NCBI GenBank assembly: GCA_903890485.1 | Contig: CAITBM010000116.1 | Span: forward strand, 62,001-126,000 | Reading direction: 5' to 3' | Origin: an uncultured Opitutaceae bacterium | Lineage (GTDB): Bacteria > Verrucomicrobiota > Verrucomicrobiia > Opitutales > Opitutaceae | DNA: 64,000 nucleotides | Shown: positions 45,397 through 54,440 of the stretch, in pieces | Layout: each line of letters begins with the position of its first letter | Numbering within the stretch: position 1 is the first letter of the stretch | Notes under the pieces: generated by a model | Database searches by the model: none | Told to the model about the DNA's origin: nothing | The model's input: the letters and a program-made list of their open reading frames with translations, nothing else | Program-made: the position numbers and the translations under genes

Positions 45397-46881
45397 ATGA
45401 ACAATATAGAGTCGCGCACCCACGCATCATTTGCAACCGGCACACGCCTTTTTGTGCGCATGCTTGCGGTTGCCCATCTTTTCGCCTTCGGCTCATTTTG
45501 GTATCAATCGGCGGGACTTGTGGGACCTCATGGCGTGCTACCCGCAAAAGAATTCTTTAGCATGGCCCACGAGCAACTGGGACTGCGCGCTTACCTCGAA
45601 GCGCCTTCCCTATGTTGGGTTTTTGGAGCGGGACACTTCATTGATATCCTGTGCGCGGTCGGGATCGGCACCTCGATACTGCTACTGGCGGGTCTTTCCC
45701 AGGCTCTCTGCTTGGCAACGCTTTGGGTCTGCTACCTGTCTCTCTGCAGCGCAGGCCAGATTTTCATGGATTTCCAATGGGACTCCCTGCTGCTGGAAGC
45801 AACGCTTGTTGCCGGCTTCCTCGTGCCCTGGCAGCTGGGCAGGAGCGGCCGAGGCTTCGATCCTCCCAAGCTAGCTCGTTACCTTTTATGGTGGCTCCTG
45901 TTCCGCCTGATGTTCCTTTCCGGGATCACGAAGCTTTCGAGCGGCGACCCGACCTGGCGCGATCTGTCCGCCCTGGTATTCCACTATCAAACCCAGCCCC
46001 TTCCGACCGTCCTGGCGTGGTACCTAAACGCATTTCCATTGTGGTTTCACAAGATCTCCTGCGCTTTTGTGTTCGCCGTTGAACTCGGCGCCCCGTTTTG
46101 CCTTCTCGCCCCCAGACGCGTCCGGAACCTCGGCGCCGTTTCCCTCATTGGGCTTCAGCTCCTGATCGCGATCACCGGCAACTACGCGTTCTTTAATTTG
46201 CTCACGATTGGCCTTTGCCTGACCTGCCTCGACGATGCCTGGTGGTCGAGCCTGCATCTTAGCGCAGCGCCTTCTGACGTTGACGAAGCTGCGAAAGGTC
46301 CGGCGGGTGCGCGCATGACACTACTACGGTGGTTCGCCGCCTTCTCTGTCGGAATCACGTTCTTTGAATCCACGGCAGCCGTGTCCCGGGTCGCAGCAAG
46401 GTCTCCCCTCGTCCGGGCAGTCGCAGAGGCTGTCGGACCCTTTAGAAGCTTCAACGACTACGGTCTTTTCGCCGTAATGACGGTGGAGCGCCCCGAACTG
46501 GTGATCGAAGGCAGCAACGATGCGAAGGACTGGAAGCCCTACACCCTGCCCTTCAAACCCGGAGACTTGGCGCGACGCCCTGCCTGGGTGGCCCCCTACC
46601 AGCCTCGTCTGGACTGGCAGCTTTGGTTTGCGGCGCTAGCGCCGCCTGAAAGCAGCCCGTGGGTGGGAACCGTCTGCGAGAAGCTGCTGCGAGGCGAGCC
46701 AGCGGTTGAATCCCTGTTTGCTCAAATCCCGTTTCCTGGCAGCCCGCCCCTTTTTCTTCGCGTCGTTCGGTACCGGTATGAGTTCACGTCCCCTGCCGAG
46801 AGAGCGAGCACAGGAAATTGGTGGCGTAGGACCCCGATTGATTTCTACATTCCAGCGGTGACTCTCCCAAAAGACAAATGA
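45397..46881 (+). CDS. Lipase maturation factor family protein
   Basis: 494 aa polytopic membrane protein with about 8-10 hydrophobic helices, then a soluble C-terminal domain (about 370-490). It carries family landmarks: FGAGHFIDILC, MDFQWDSLLLEA, LLFRLMFLSGITKLSSGDPTW, FHYQTQPLPT and ELGAPFCLLAPRR, as in LMF1. In animals LMF1 is an ER chaperone needed for active lipoprotein lipase; the bacterial role is unknown. The gene overlaps the next gene by 4 bp (ATGA), forming a three-gene operon with two methyltransferases. Confidence 0.88.
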   Translation: MNNIESRTHASFATGTRLFVRMLAVAHLFAFGSFWYQSAGLVGPHGVLPAKEFFSMAHEQLGLRAYLEAPSLCWVFGAGHFIDILCAVGIGTSILLLAGLSQALCLATLWVCYLSLCSAGQIFMDFQWDSLLLEATLVAGFLVPWQLGRSGRGFDPPKLARYLLWWLLFRLMFLSGITKLSSGDPTWRDLSALVFHYQTQPLPTVLAWYLNAFPLWFHKISCAFVFAVELGAPFCLLAPRRVRNLGAVSLIGLQLLIAITGNYAFFNLLTIGLCLTCLDDAWWSSLHLSAAPSDVDEAAKGPAGARMTLLRWFAAFSVGITFFESTAAVSRVAARSPLVRAVAEAVGPFRSFNDYGLFAVMTVERPELVIEGSNDAKDWKPYTLPFKPGDLARRPAWVAPYQPRLDWQLWFAALAPPESSPWVGTVCEKLLRGEPAVESLFAQIPFPGSPPLFLRVVRYRYEFTSPAERASTGNWWRRTPIDFYIPAVTLPKDK

Positions 46882-48044
46882 ACCCTTCCGGCTGCGACCA
46901 GTTCATGAAACTGCTGCAGAAGGCCGTGGCCGAAGGCTCGCTCGTGAAGCTGACTCTCGGCAAGCCCGATGGGAGGGATCCAACGCTCAAGAATCTCTTC
47001 GTGCGCCCGGTCATGCTCAAGACCGGGCCCAGGTTAGCTTTCGTCTGGCGCTATGCCACGCGTGACGTGACCAAGAATTACGACTCGGAAGAAGCATTAC
47101 GGCTGATCGGCCCACTCGTAGGGGCTGATTTTCTTGATGCCCACCTCTTTACCACTTCAGGAAGTGCACAACTTGAAACGGGAGGAGGCGCTCCCAGGCT
47201 GCGTGTTGTAAAGGCCGCGGTGTCTTCGACAAAACCGAGCACAAACGACAGGGCAAAGGTGCACCCCGTCGAGTCGAGCGCGCTATGGCTTGTGGCGCTG
47301 GGCGTCACCGACTCTGGTGGCCGACCCAAGGCCGCCATGGCTGACAAATTTCGGCAGATCCAGAAATTCGGAGAGATTCTCGAAAGCCTTCTCAAACAGT
47401 CCAAGTTGCCCTCAGATAGGCCCCTTCACATCTACGACATGGGGTGCGGAAAGGGATACCTCACGTTTGCAGCTAGCGACCTCTTGGGAAAGCGTGCCGT
47501 TGTCCACGGTGTCGAGGCCCGCGCAGATCTTGTGAACTTCTGCAATACGACTGCGGCAGAGCAGGGAATGTCGGACCGGCTGATATTCACGGAGGGCTCG
47601 ATCGCTCAGACCGAGGCAGGCAATGCCGACATTCTGATAGCCCTCCACGCGTGTGATACGGCCACTGATGACGCCCTGTTCAAGGGCGTCACCGCTGGCG
47701 CAGGACTTATCGTGGTGGCGCCTTGCTGCCAGAAGGAAGTGCGGCCCCAGATCGTGGCACCACCTGTACTCCATTCCGCGCTCCGACATGGCATTTTCGT
47801 CGAGCGTCAATCCGAGTTTGTCACCGATGCCCTTAGGGCCCAGCTCCTGGAATGGGCAGGATACTCGGTCAAAGTCATGGAATTCATCTCCACCGAGCAC
47901 ACTGCAAAGAACACGATGATTGCGGCGGTGAAGACGAACAAACGGGGCGACGAGAGTGTTGCCCGGTCAATCCGAGAGTTCGCCGCGTTTTACGGGGTTA
48001 AGACACAGGCGCTCGCGGGGCACCTTGGCTTTCACCTGCAATGA
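46878..48044 (+). CDS. SAM-dependent methyltransferase, GSTCD/METTL25-like domain
   Basis: 388 aa. Residues about 1-170 have no recognised motif. A Rossmann methyltransferase domain follows with SAM motif I YDMGCGKGYLTFAASDL, ALHACDTATDDAL and APCCQKEV, the pattern of the Methyltransf_32 group (human GSTCD and METTL25 relatives). The target, RNA or protein, is unknown. It overlaps both neighbours by 4 bp (ATGA on each side), so it is translationally coupled between the lipase-maturation-factor homologue and the Rsm22-like gene. Confidence 0.85.
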   Translation: MNPSGCDQFMKLLQKAVAEGSLVKLTLGKPDGRDPTLKNLFVRPVMLKTGPRLAFVWRYATRDVTKNYDSEEALRLIGPLVGADFLDAHLFTTSGSAQLETGGGAPRLRVVKAAVSSTKPSTNDRAKVHPVESSALWLVALGVTDSGGRPKAAMADKFRQIQKFGEILESLLKQSKLPSDRPLHIYDMGCGKGYLTFAASDLLGKRAVVHGVEARADLVNFCNTTAAEQGMSDRLIFTEGSIAQTEAGNADILIALHACDTATDDALFKGVTAGAGLIVVAPCCQKEVRPQIVAPPVLHSALRHGIFVERQSEFVTDALRAQLLEWAGYSVKVMEFISTEHTAKNTMIAAVKTNKRGDESVARSIREFAAFYGVKTQALAGHLGFHLQ

Positions 48045-49033
48045 CGTGGGACGATATCGATTGGAACTGCCTCGCTCGGCAGAGGGAGAGGTTTCTGGAC
48101 GGCTCCCCGGGTACGGGCCCGTACTGGGCATCGGCGTCCGACCTTGAGAATTACGATTTCACATACGGAGAGCGCATCGGTTGGAAGTGGGACGCAGTGC
48201 TGGACGAGCTTGATGGACGCAAATGGCGCCCTTCTAAGGGCGCGATCCTGGATTGGGGGTGTGGCAGCGGAGTCGCGAGTCGTCGCGTCATCGAGAAATT
48301 TGGCCCAGAGTCCTTCACGGAACTTCATGTCTGGGACCACTCTGAACTTGCGCGGTCGTTCGCGCGCAATCGTGCGGTAGCCGATTTCCCAGGGCTGGCG
48401 GTTTCCGACGCCAAAGGCATAATATCCGGCGACGCGCCAATCGGTCTTTTGGTCATTAGCCACGTGCTCAACGAGCTAAGCGCCGAAGACCTTTCCGCAC
48501 TGGGCATGCTCTCGAGGCGTTCAAGGGCCGTCCTTTGGACGGAGCCCGGTTCTAGGGAAATCAGCCGCTCACTCGGCTCCATTCGTGACCAGTGGGGGCG
48601 CGAATTTCGGGTCGTTGCGCCATGCACTCACTCCAACCCGTGTCCCATCCGTGAAGAGGGAAACGAGAGGCATTGGTGCCATCATTTCGCGCCGCCTCCC
48701 CCGCTGATCTTCGCCGATTCAAATTGGGTCAAGTTTGGTCAAAGAGCCGGTATCGATTTGCGGAGTCTTCCGTACGCATTCATCGCTCTGGACAGAGATT
48801 GGCCGGGACCGGAACCAGGACTGTCTCGAGTCATCGGCCGGCCCGAGCATTTCAAACCCTACGCGAGGCTTTTGAACTGCGACTCCGGAGGTCTCAGTGA
48901 GCTCACCGCAATGAAAAGAGAAAACCCCGGACTCTATAAGGAACTGGAAAAGACCAAGAGGCCCCTGGTTTACCGCTGGTCGCGAAAAGGCGCCGCAATC
49001 GAGTCCGGCGAGGCGATCCGCCCTAGGTCTTGA
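48041..49033 (+). CDS. Rsm22/METTL17-like small ribosomal subunit methyltransferase
   Basis: 330 aa. SAM motif I is LDWGCGSGVASRRV. The VISHVLNELS and WTEPGSREISR motifs, and APCTHSNPCP with WCHH, are typical of the Rsm22 family, which associates with the mitochondrial small ribosomal subunit. Cysteines C195, C201, C213 and C280 lie in the pattern expected for the [4Fe-4S] cluster known in METTL17. It overlaps the preceding methyltransferase by 4 bp. A role in 30S assembly is inferred from the family. Confidence 0.85.
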   Translation: MTWDDIDWNCLARQRERFLDGSPGTGPYWASASDLENYDFTYGERIGWKWDAVLDELDGRKWRPSKGAILDWGCGSGVASRRVIEKFGPESFTELHVWDHSELARSFARNRAVADFPGLAVSDAKGIISGDAPIGLLVISHVLNELSAEDLSALGMLSRRSRAVLWTEPGSREISRSLGSIRDQWGREFRVVAPCTHSNPCPIREEGNERHWCHHFAPPPPLIFADSNWVKFGQRAGIDLRSLPYAFIALDRDWPGPEPGLSRVIGRPEHFKPYARLLNCDSGGLSELTAMKRENPGLYKELEKTKRPLVYRWSRKGAAIESGEAIRPRS

Positions 49034-49083
49034 CTCACCATGAAAGATTGGGTCTGATTGGCCTTTACCCTCATCACAACACC

Positions 49084-49179
49084 ATGGGACAGCAGCTAAA
49101 TAAGATCATTAAACGCAAACGCCGCGCCGCTTACCTTAAGCGCAAGAAGGCGGCGGCCACTGCCGCTAAGAAGAAGTAG
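49084..49179 (+). CDS. Very small basic protein, 31 aa
   Basis: 31 aa, ATG at 49084 to TAG at 49179: starts MGQQLNKIIKRKRR, then continues AAYLKRKKAAA and ends in lysines. Almost half of the residues are Lys or Arg. The composition is like ribosomal protein tails or nucleic-acid-binding peptides. It lies 50 bp after the Rsm22-like gene and 41 bp before rimO, which acts on ribosomal protein S12, so a ribosome-related role is plausible but inferred. No family is recognised with confidence. The in-frame length and strongly biased composition support a real gene over chance. Confidence 0.65.
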   Translation: MGQQLNKIIKRKRRAAYLKRKKAAATAAKKK

Positions 49180-49220
49180 GCCCCTTGGGGCCCGCTCCTC
49201 GGCCTGACACTTCTCGCGGC

Positions 49221-50633
49221 ATGATCAAGGTCAGCCTCATATCGCTTGGCTGCGCTAAGAACCTTGTCGACAGCGAGATAATGGTCGGGCACCTGCACAA
49301 GGCAGGCATGCAGGTCACACCGGACGCTGAAACGGCGGACGTGGTGATCGTTAACACGTGCTCGTTCATAGACTCCTCCAAGGAAGAATCTATCGGACAT
49401 ATCCTTGATGTTCACGAGAAGCGCGGGCTGCGCAAGAGGCGCCAGGGCCAGAAGCTTATCGTGGCGGGGTGCATGTCTCAGCGCTTTTCCAAGGATCTCC
49501 CCGGCTCCATACCCGAAGTCGACGCCTTCATTGGCCTGGACCAGATCACACAGGTCGCTCCCATCATCGAGCAGATCTATGCCCGGGAACGCGGCGAGAC
49601 GGATAAGCCCGCTAGCTTCGTAACCCCGCGCTCGACCTACATTCCGGACTACGACACGCCGCGGTTCCGGCTTACCCCCTCCCACTTCGCCTACGTGAAG
49701 ATTGCTGAGGGCTGCAACCACCCGTGCACATTCTGCATTATACCGCAGATCCGGGGACACCACCGGAGCCGCACAGTTCAGAGCGTGGTCGCAGAAGTCC
49801 GCCAACTTGTCGCCGAGGGGGTCAAAGAAGTGAACCTCATATCCCAGGATACGACGTTCTTTGGCATGGACACATGGGAGGAGCGTCCAAACCCGCGCAC
49901 TCCAGTGGATTCGAGCCGTGGCACGGCCCTCACGTCACTCCTCAGGGAGCTCAACGCTATTGAGGGCGATTTCTGGATTCGTATCCTTTACACCCACCCC
50001 GCCCATTGGAGCGACGAGCTCATCAAGACGATCGCCGAATGCCAAAAGGTTGCCCGCTATGTCGACATGCCTCTCCAGCACATCAGCGACCGGATGCTGA
50101 GCGTCATGCAGCGGGAGACTTCCGGGGATTATATCCGGGACCTGGTGAAGCGCATCAGGGCCGGAATCCCCGGAATCGCCCTTAGGACCACCTTCATCGT
50201 GGGATTCCCGGGAGAAACCCCGGAGGATGTCGACGAACTCTGCGACTTCGTTCGCGAGGCCCGTTTTGAGAGGCTTGGCGTCTTCCGGTACTCTCAGGAA
50301 GACGGCACGCGGGCGGCAAAAATGGAATCTCAGGTTCCGCCCAAGGAGAAGGAGCGCCGCTGGCACAAGGTTATGGCGCTCCAGAAGGAAATAGCGGCAT
50401 CCGTCAGCAAGGCTTCCGTGGGCAAGACCCTGCGAGTCCTGGTAGACGAGGCCGGAATCGCACGCGGAGAGGCTGACGCGCCCGACATCGATGGCCGGGT
50501 ATATGTCCCTAAGAACCTGCCCGTGGGGGAGTTTGCCTCGGTGGCCATCAGCGGCCACCAGGACTACGACCTATTGGCCCTGCCAAAAGGGGAGCGGCCG
50601 GCCTTTTTCAAAGTGGCCAGGCAGGCCCAGTAA
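49221..50633 (+). CDS. rimO: Ribosomal protein S12 methylthiotransferase
   Basis: 470 aa radical-SAM enzyme that adds a methylthio group to an Asp of ribosomal protein S12. The N-terminal cluster cysteines are in LGCAKNLVDSE, TCSF and GCMSQ; the radical-SAM motif is CNHPCTFC. A C-terminal TRAM domain is present (about 400-465). ATG at 49221 gives the family start MIKVSLISLGCAKN; an earlier GTG at 49185 would overlap the small basic gene's downstream gap. It converges on mpl with 3 bp between stops. Confidence 0.95.
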   Translation: MIKVSLISLGCAKNLVDSEIMVGHLHKAGMQVTPDAETADVVIVNTCSFIDSSKEESIGHILDVHEKRGLRKRRQGQKLIVAGCMSQRFSKDLPGSIPEVDAFIGLDQITQVAPIIEQIYARERGETDKPASFVTPRSTYIPDYDTPRFRLTPSHFAYVKIAEGCNHPCTFCIIPQIRGHHRSRTVQSVVAEVRQLVAEGVKEVNLISQDTTFFGMDTWEERPNPRTPVDSSRGTALTSLLRELNAIEGDFWIRILYTHPAHWSDELIKTIAECQKVARYVDMPLQHISDRMLSVMQRETSGDYIRDLVKRIRAGIPGIALRTTFIVGFPGETPEDVDELCDFVREARFERLGVFRYSQEDGTRAAKMESQVPPKEKERRWHKVMALQKEIAASVSKASVGKTLRVLVDEAGIARGEADAPDIDGRVYVPKNLPVGEFASVAISGHQDYDLLALPKGERPAFFKVARQAQ

Positions 50634-50636
50634 GGG

Positions 50637-52076
50637 TCAGCGCGAGGCAGCGGCTGCGTATTTGCCGATAATCCCGTCGAAGGATCCGTTCGTGAAGAAG
50701 ACGACGACGCGCGGCTTGGAGGCCGAGGCGAGCGTCTCGGCGGCAAGTGCATCGTAAAGCTCCGCGTTCGAGGCGAATTGCCGGGCGTCCACCCCCTGGG
50801 CTTCGAGGTTCTCGGCAACCGCCTCCGAGTCGAATCGCTCTGACTCGTGCAGGGCTCCCGCCCGGCTAACCGGGCCAAGATAGACGTCATCAGCGACCGA
50901 AAGCGCCCGTTCAAAACCCGCCTGTAGCGTCCTGACGCGGGCGGTGTTGCTTCGCGGCTCAAACACGGCCGTGAGCGTCTTGCCGGGATACTTGGCCCTA
51001 AGTGACCGCAGTGTTTCGGCGATGGCGGTGGGATGATGACCAAAATCCTCTATCACCGTGAGAGACGCTGAAGACACGAGCACCTCCTGCCTCCGCCTTA
51101 CGCCCCTAAATGCGGAGAGCAGGTTAAGGTCGATGCCGGTTGGATCCCCTGAAAGCGATAGTCCCGCAGCGGTAGCGGCCATGGCCGCGTTGCGCGCATT
51201 GTAGGAACCCGACAAGGACCACCGCACCTTTCCCCATAGCTTTCCATGCCAAGAAAGCGTGAAACTTGAGCCCGCAGCGTCATCAACGAAGTCGGCAATC
51301 TGCACGTCGTTGTTCTTTTCGGTGCCAACCCGCACTACTTTGGTCCAACCCATCGGCCCCAGGGCGCGAAGGTTGTGGTCATCGCCGTTCACGACGGCAT
51401 AGCCGTTCCGGGGTATAATGCGGGAGAAATGGATGAACGTGCGTTGGACATCGGCCAGGTCTCGGAAAATGTCCGCATGGTCAAACTCCAGGTTGTTGAA
51501 GATGGCAATCGAGGGCGCGTAATGGATGAATTTGCTACGCTTGTCGAAGAAGGCGCTGTCGTACTCGTCGCCTTCGATCACGAAGGGGTCTCCGGCGCTG
51601 CCCAGGTGGCTGCCGTTGGGCGGGTCCTGTGGCACACCGCCGATAAGGTAGCCCGGGTCGCGGCCTGAGGCGCGCAGAAGGTAGGCCGCAATCGCGGTGG
51701 TCGTAGTCTTCCCGTGGGTTCCCGAAACGACGATATTCCGCCGGTGCCGGAGCACCTCGTCGTGGAGCAGCGCCGGCAATGAGGTGAAGGGGAACGCCCG
51801 GGATTCAAGGAGCCATTCAATCTCTGGGTTTCCGCGGGTCATCGCGTTACCGATGACGACCAGGTCGGGCTTCAACTCGGCCAGCCGTTTGGGGTCGTAG
51901 CCCTCGTGGACCACGATTCCGGCCTCGAGCAATACGGTGCTCATCGGGGGATACACATTGGCGTCACTTCCAAGGACCTCGTGGCCGGTTGCCCGCGCCA
52001 GAAGCGCAGCATTTCCCATGGCCGTTCCGCAGACGCCCATGAAATAGATCCTTAGTCTGGGGGATGCCGCGCTCAT
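50637..52076 (-). CDS. mpl: UDP-N-acetylmuramate:L-alanyl-gamma-D-glutamyl-meso-diaminopimelate ligase
   Basis: 479 aa Mur ligase that reattaches recycled tripeptide to UDP-MurNAc during peptidoglycan recycling. The N-terminal FMGVCGTAMGNAALL separates Mpl from MurC, and the ATP loop is VSGTHGKTTTTA; EGDEYDSAFFDKRSKF is the conserved carbamate/metal segment. ATG at 52076 (MSAASPRL) is preceded by a strong Shine-Dalgarno. Its presence implies a Gram-negative style cell wall with meso-diaminopimelate. Confidence 0.94.
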   Translation of the reverse strand: MSAASPRLRIYFMGVCGTAMGNAALLARATGHEVLGSDANVYPPMSTVLLEAGIVVHEGYDPKRLAELKPDLVVIGNAMTRGNPEIEWLLESRAFPFTSLPALLHDEVLRHRRNIVVSGTHGKTTTTAIAAYLLRASGRDPGYLIGGVPQDPPNGSHLGSAGDPFVIEGDEYDSAFFDKRSKFIHYAPSIAIFNNLEFDHADIFRDLADVQRTFIHFSRIIPRNGYAVVNGDDHNLRALGPMGWTKVVRVGTEKNNDVQIADFVDDAAGSSFTLSWHGKLWGKVRWSLSGSYNARNAAMAATAAGLSLSGDPTGIDLNLLSAFRGVRRRQEVLVSSASLTVIEDFGHHPTAIAETLRSLRAKYPGKTLTAVFEPRSNTARVRTLQAGFERALSVADDVYLGPVSRAGALHESERFDSEAVAENLEAQGVDARQFASNAELYDALAAETLASASKPRVVVFFTNGSFDGIIGKYAAAASR

Positions 52077-52081
52077 GCCAC

Positions 52082-52087
52082 CCTCCT
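52082..52087 (-). promoter_or_regulatory. Shine-Dalgarno of mpl
   Basis: On the minus strand AGGAGG stands 5 bp before the mpl ATG. It is the clearest ribosome-binding site I found in the window, where most starts have none, and it decides the mpl start over an open upstream extension to 52217. Between it and the pseudopilin stop at 52280 about 190 bp hold nothing I recognise. Confidence 0.8.
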
Positions 52088-52279
52088 TGAACACCTCGAC
52101 GGAAATGCCCGCAGAAGGCAGGGTTCCTCGCCTCCTTTGTGAACGGTGAGTGTCGGGATTGGGTTCAATCGGAGAGGCGCAGGGCGCCTTTGCACCAAAA
52201 TCCCGATCACGCCCCACGATGGCAAGACCATGCTTAAGGGAAACAGCCCCAATTGAAACGCGGGGCGGGGCGAACGACG

Positions 52280-53236
52280 CTACTGGATTGTGAGATTCAC
52301 GTCCGAATAGAGGAAAAACCGCTGCACTTCGTAGGCAGAGGCAACGCCGGGGCCCCTGCGAACGACTATCAGGCGTCCGGAGAGAATTCCCTTCGTGAAT
52401 CCCGAGATCGAGCCGCTCTGGACAGTTCCCGAGTTGGGTCCTGCCGTGATCGCGTTGACCGCAGACCCGATATCAACCCACGCGGTGTCGGTCTGGCTGT
52501 TGTTGGCCAGGGTGAGGGAGTATTTCGGCTGGATGATCCGCTCAACGAGGAGCCGCGAGGCGTTGGTCCGGTTGTTCGAAGAGGCCGCGTTCCACAGGGC
52601 GATCTGCTGCGCCGGTAGCAGAGTCGACCATAGCGCTGGCACTTGGGCCTGGGTCGACGCCCAGCTTTGGTCCCAGATCGAATTGAATGTCTGGGTATTG
52701 TCGGCTGTCGGAAAGGCCAGAACGCGGTACGGGGGCACCATGGCCGAGATGAGCAGGTAGCGCTGCTGACCCAGCTCCCCCGTCGGGCCAAGGACCAGAC
52801 ACCGTTGGACCCCATAGGCATTGAAGGCTATCGACGTGTATTGGTTCTGAGTCAGCGCCGAATAGCTGGAGCCCGCCATGTAGGAGTTCACCCCGCGTTT
52901 GATCGCGAGCTTGGTCACCCACCCTGCCGTATCGACTATGACGGTGGGCGCGAACATCCTTGCCGCCAGCCCCGTGGCCTGGTCGAACGTAGTGAACAGC
53001 GTGCCCGGTGCGAGGCCGTCGCCGGCGATGGAAGCCTCGTTAAGATTCGAGTAATCGACCGAGTCGTACGTGGCCTCAAAGTCGCCCCGAAGCGTCCTGA
53101 GCACCTCGGCCTCGGATCGCAGCTGGGCATCATCAAGCTTGTTGGCCACGACAGGCGCTAGGATGCCGGCTAGAACCCCAAGGATCGCCACGGCCACCAG
53201 GAGCATGAGCAGAAATTCGCCTCGGGTATGTTTCAC
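52280..53236 (-). CDS. Long pseudopilin-like protein ending the secretion/pilus locus
   Basis: 318 aa. The N-terminus KHTRGEFLLMLLVAVAIL is a prepilin-type leader and hydrophobic helix (about 8-30). A cut after Gly6 would give Glu at +1 and no Glu at +5, unlike canonical FTLIE pilins. Loss of Glu5 is known for GspK-type tip pseudopilins, so a tip or minor pilin role is possible. The large periplasmic domain (about 35-318) has no recognised motif. GTG start, one base after the gspF stop on the minus strand. It is the last gene of the ten-gene locus. Confidence 0.72.
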   Translation of the reverse strand: MKHTRGEFLLMLLVAVAILGVLAGILAPVVANKLDDAQLRSEAEVLRTLRGDFEATYDSVDYSNLNEASIAGDGLAPGTLFTTFDQATGLAARMFAPTVIVDTAGWVTKLAIKRGVNSYMAGSSYSALTQNQYTSIAFNAYGVQRCLVLGPTGELGQQRYLLISAMVPPYRVLAFPTADNTQTFNSIWDQSWASTQAQVPALWSTLLPAQQIALWNAASSNNRTNASRLLVERIIQPKYSLTLANNSQTDTAWVDIGSAVNAITAGPNSGTVQSGSISGFTKGILSGRLIVVRRGPGVASAYEVQRFFLYSDVNLTIQ

Positions 53237-53237
53237 G

Positions 53238-54434
53238 CTAGTGGACCTGGTCAAGGACTTCGACCACCGGAAGCACAACGGCAAGGGCGACTCCAAACAC
53301 CCAGACGAGCACGACAACAAGGATTGCCGGCTCGATCAACGAGAGGGCAAAGGAGACCCGGTGCCTGGCCTCCGAGCTGTAATGCACCGAGAGGCGCCCG
53401 AAGACCTCGGCCAGGGATCCCTCCGCACTCTTGACCGCTAGGACCACCTCCGGGGCAAACACGCGGGCCCGTTCAAATCCTACGCCGATCGTCGCATTTT
53501 CCCTCACAGCGGCGGCAACGCTCCTGATTGCCTTACTGTACACGGCGTTGCCTGCGACACCAGCGCATGATTCCAGCGCCTCGACAACCCGGATGCCAGA
53601 GAGACTCAGGGCCCTGAAGGTAGCGCAGATCCGCGCCATAGCGAGGGCCTCGACCGCCTGGCGGACAACCGGTATCCGCAGCATCGCGCGGTCCCGAAAG
53701 GGCCTCAGGCGCGGCATCCTCAGAGCCGCGGCCAGGGCGAGGGGGACCGCTGCGAAAATCGCCGCAAGAAAGGGGTGTCCGACGACGAAGTCGCTCAAGG
53801 CGAAAAAGATCGACGCGATCCCGTGGACTTGAACCACCCCAATATCTCTCAGCATCTTTGAAAACCTTGGGAGCGTGAATACGCAGGCGATTGCCGACGA
53901 CCCTAGGGCGGCCGAGCACACAAGTGCCGGGTATGCCAGACCGCGAACCGTTTCCCTTCTGATCTCGAGCATCTGGGCCGTATAAGCCCTGACATGCTTG
54001 ACCCCGTCAGCCAGGCGTCCCGCGGCTTCGTGGGACGCAATCATCGCGACCATCGAGTCATTGAAAACTCCTGGGAACGGGCGCAGGGCCTCCCCGAAAT
54101 CCCCGGTCTCCTCGACTCCCCTGGCCACCTCAGTCCAAAAAAGGCGGGTCGACCCAGAAGGCGCGCAGTCAGAGAGCGTCCTGACAGCCGTGTTAACCCT
54201 GACCCCCGTCTCCAGCATCAGCTCCAGGGAATCGAGCGCCGCCAGGAGAAGCGGCCCCGGGACCCGGACCCGGGCCAGCCTTCGCCTGGAGGCATCCACG
54301 CGGCGAATGTCGATCACGTACGCCTTGCGATTGGACTCTATGTGTTCGGCAAAGCTCTCCATATCGACTGCGTCGAGCACCAGCGTGCCCTGCCTGCCCG
54401 AACGCCCCACGTACTTTGCTCGGTAAAGCGGCAT
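53238..54434 (-). CDS. gspF: Type II secretion / type IV pilus platform protein (GspF/PilC family)
   Basis: 398 aa inner-membrane platform protein. Two T2SSF domains (about 65-185 and 275-395) and three membrane segments (about 165-190, 220-240, 365-390). The N-terminal YRAKYVGRSGRQGTL is typical. GspF converts motor ATPase movement into pilin extraction. It lies between the GspC/PilP-like gene and the long pseudopilin in the locus. Confidence 0.92.
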   Translation of the reverse strand: MPLYRAKYVGRSGRQGTLVLDAVDMESFAEHIESNRKAYVIDIRRVDASRRRLARVRVPGPLLLAALDSLELMLETGVRVNTAVRTLSDCAPSGSTRLFWTEVARGVEETGDFGEALRPFPGVFNDSMVAMIASHEAAGRLADGVKHVRAYTAQMLEIRRETVRGLAYPALVCSAALGSSAIACVFTLPRFSKMLRDIGVVQVHGIASIFFALSDFVVGHPFLAAIFAAVPLALAAALRMPRLRPFRDRAMLRIPVVRQAVEALAMARICATFRALSLSGIRVVEALESCAGVAGNAVYSKAIRSVAAAVRENATIGVGFERARVFAPEVVLAVKSAEGSLAEVFGRLSVHYSSEARHRVSFALSLIEPAILVVVLVWVFGVALAVVLPVVEVLDQVH

Positions 54435-54440
54435 GATTTG

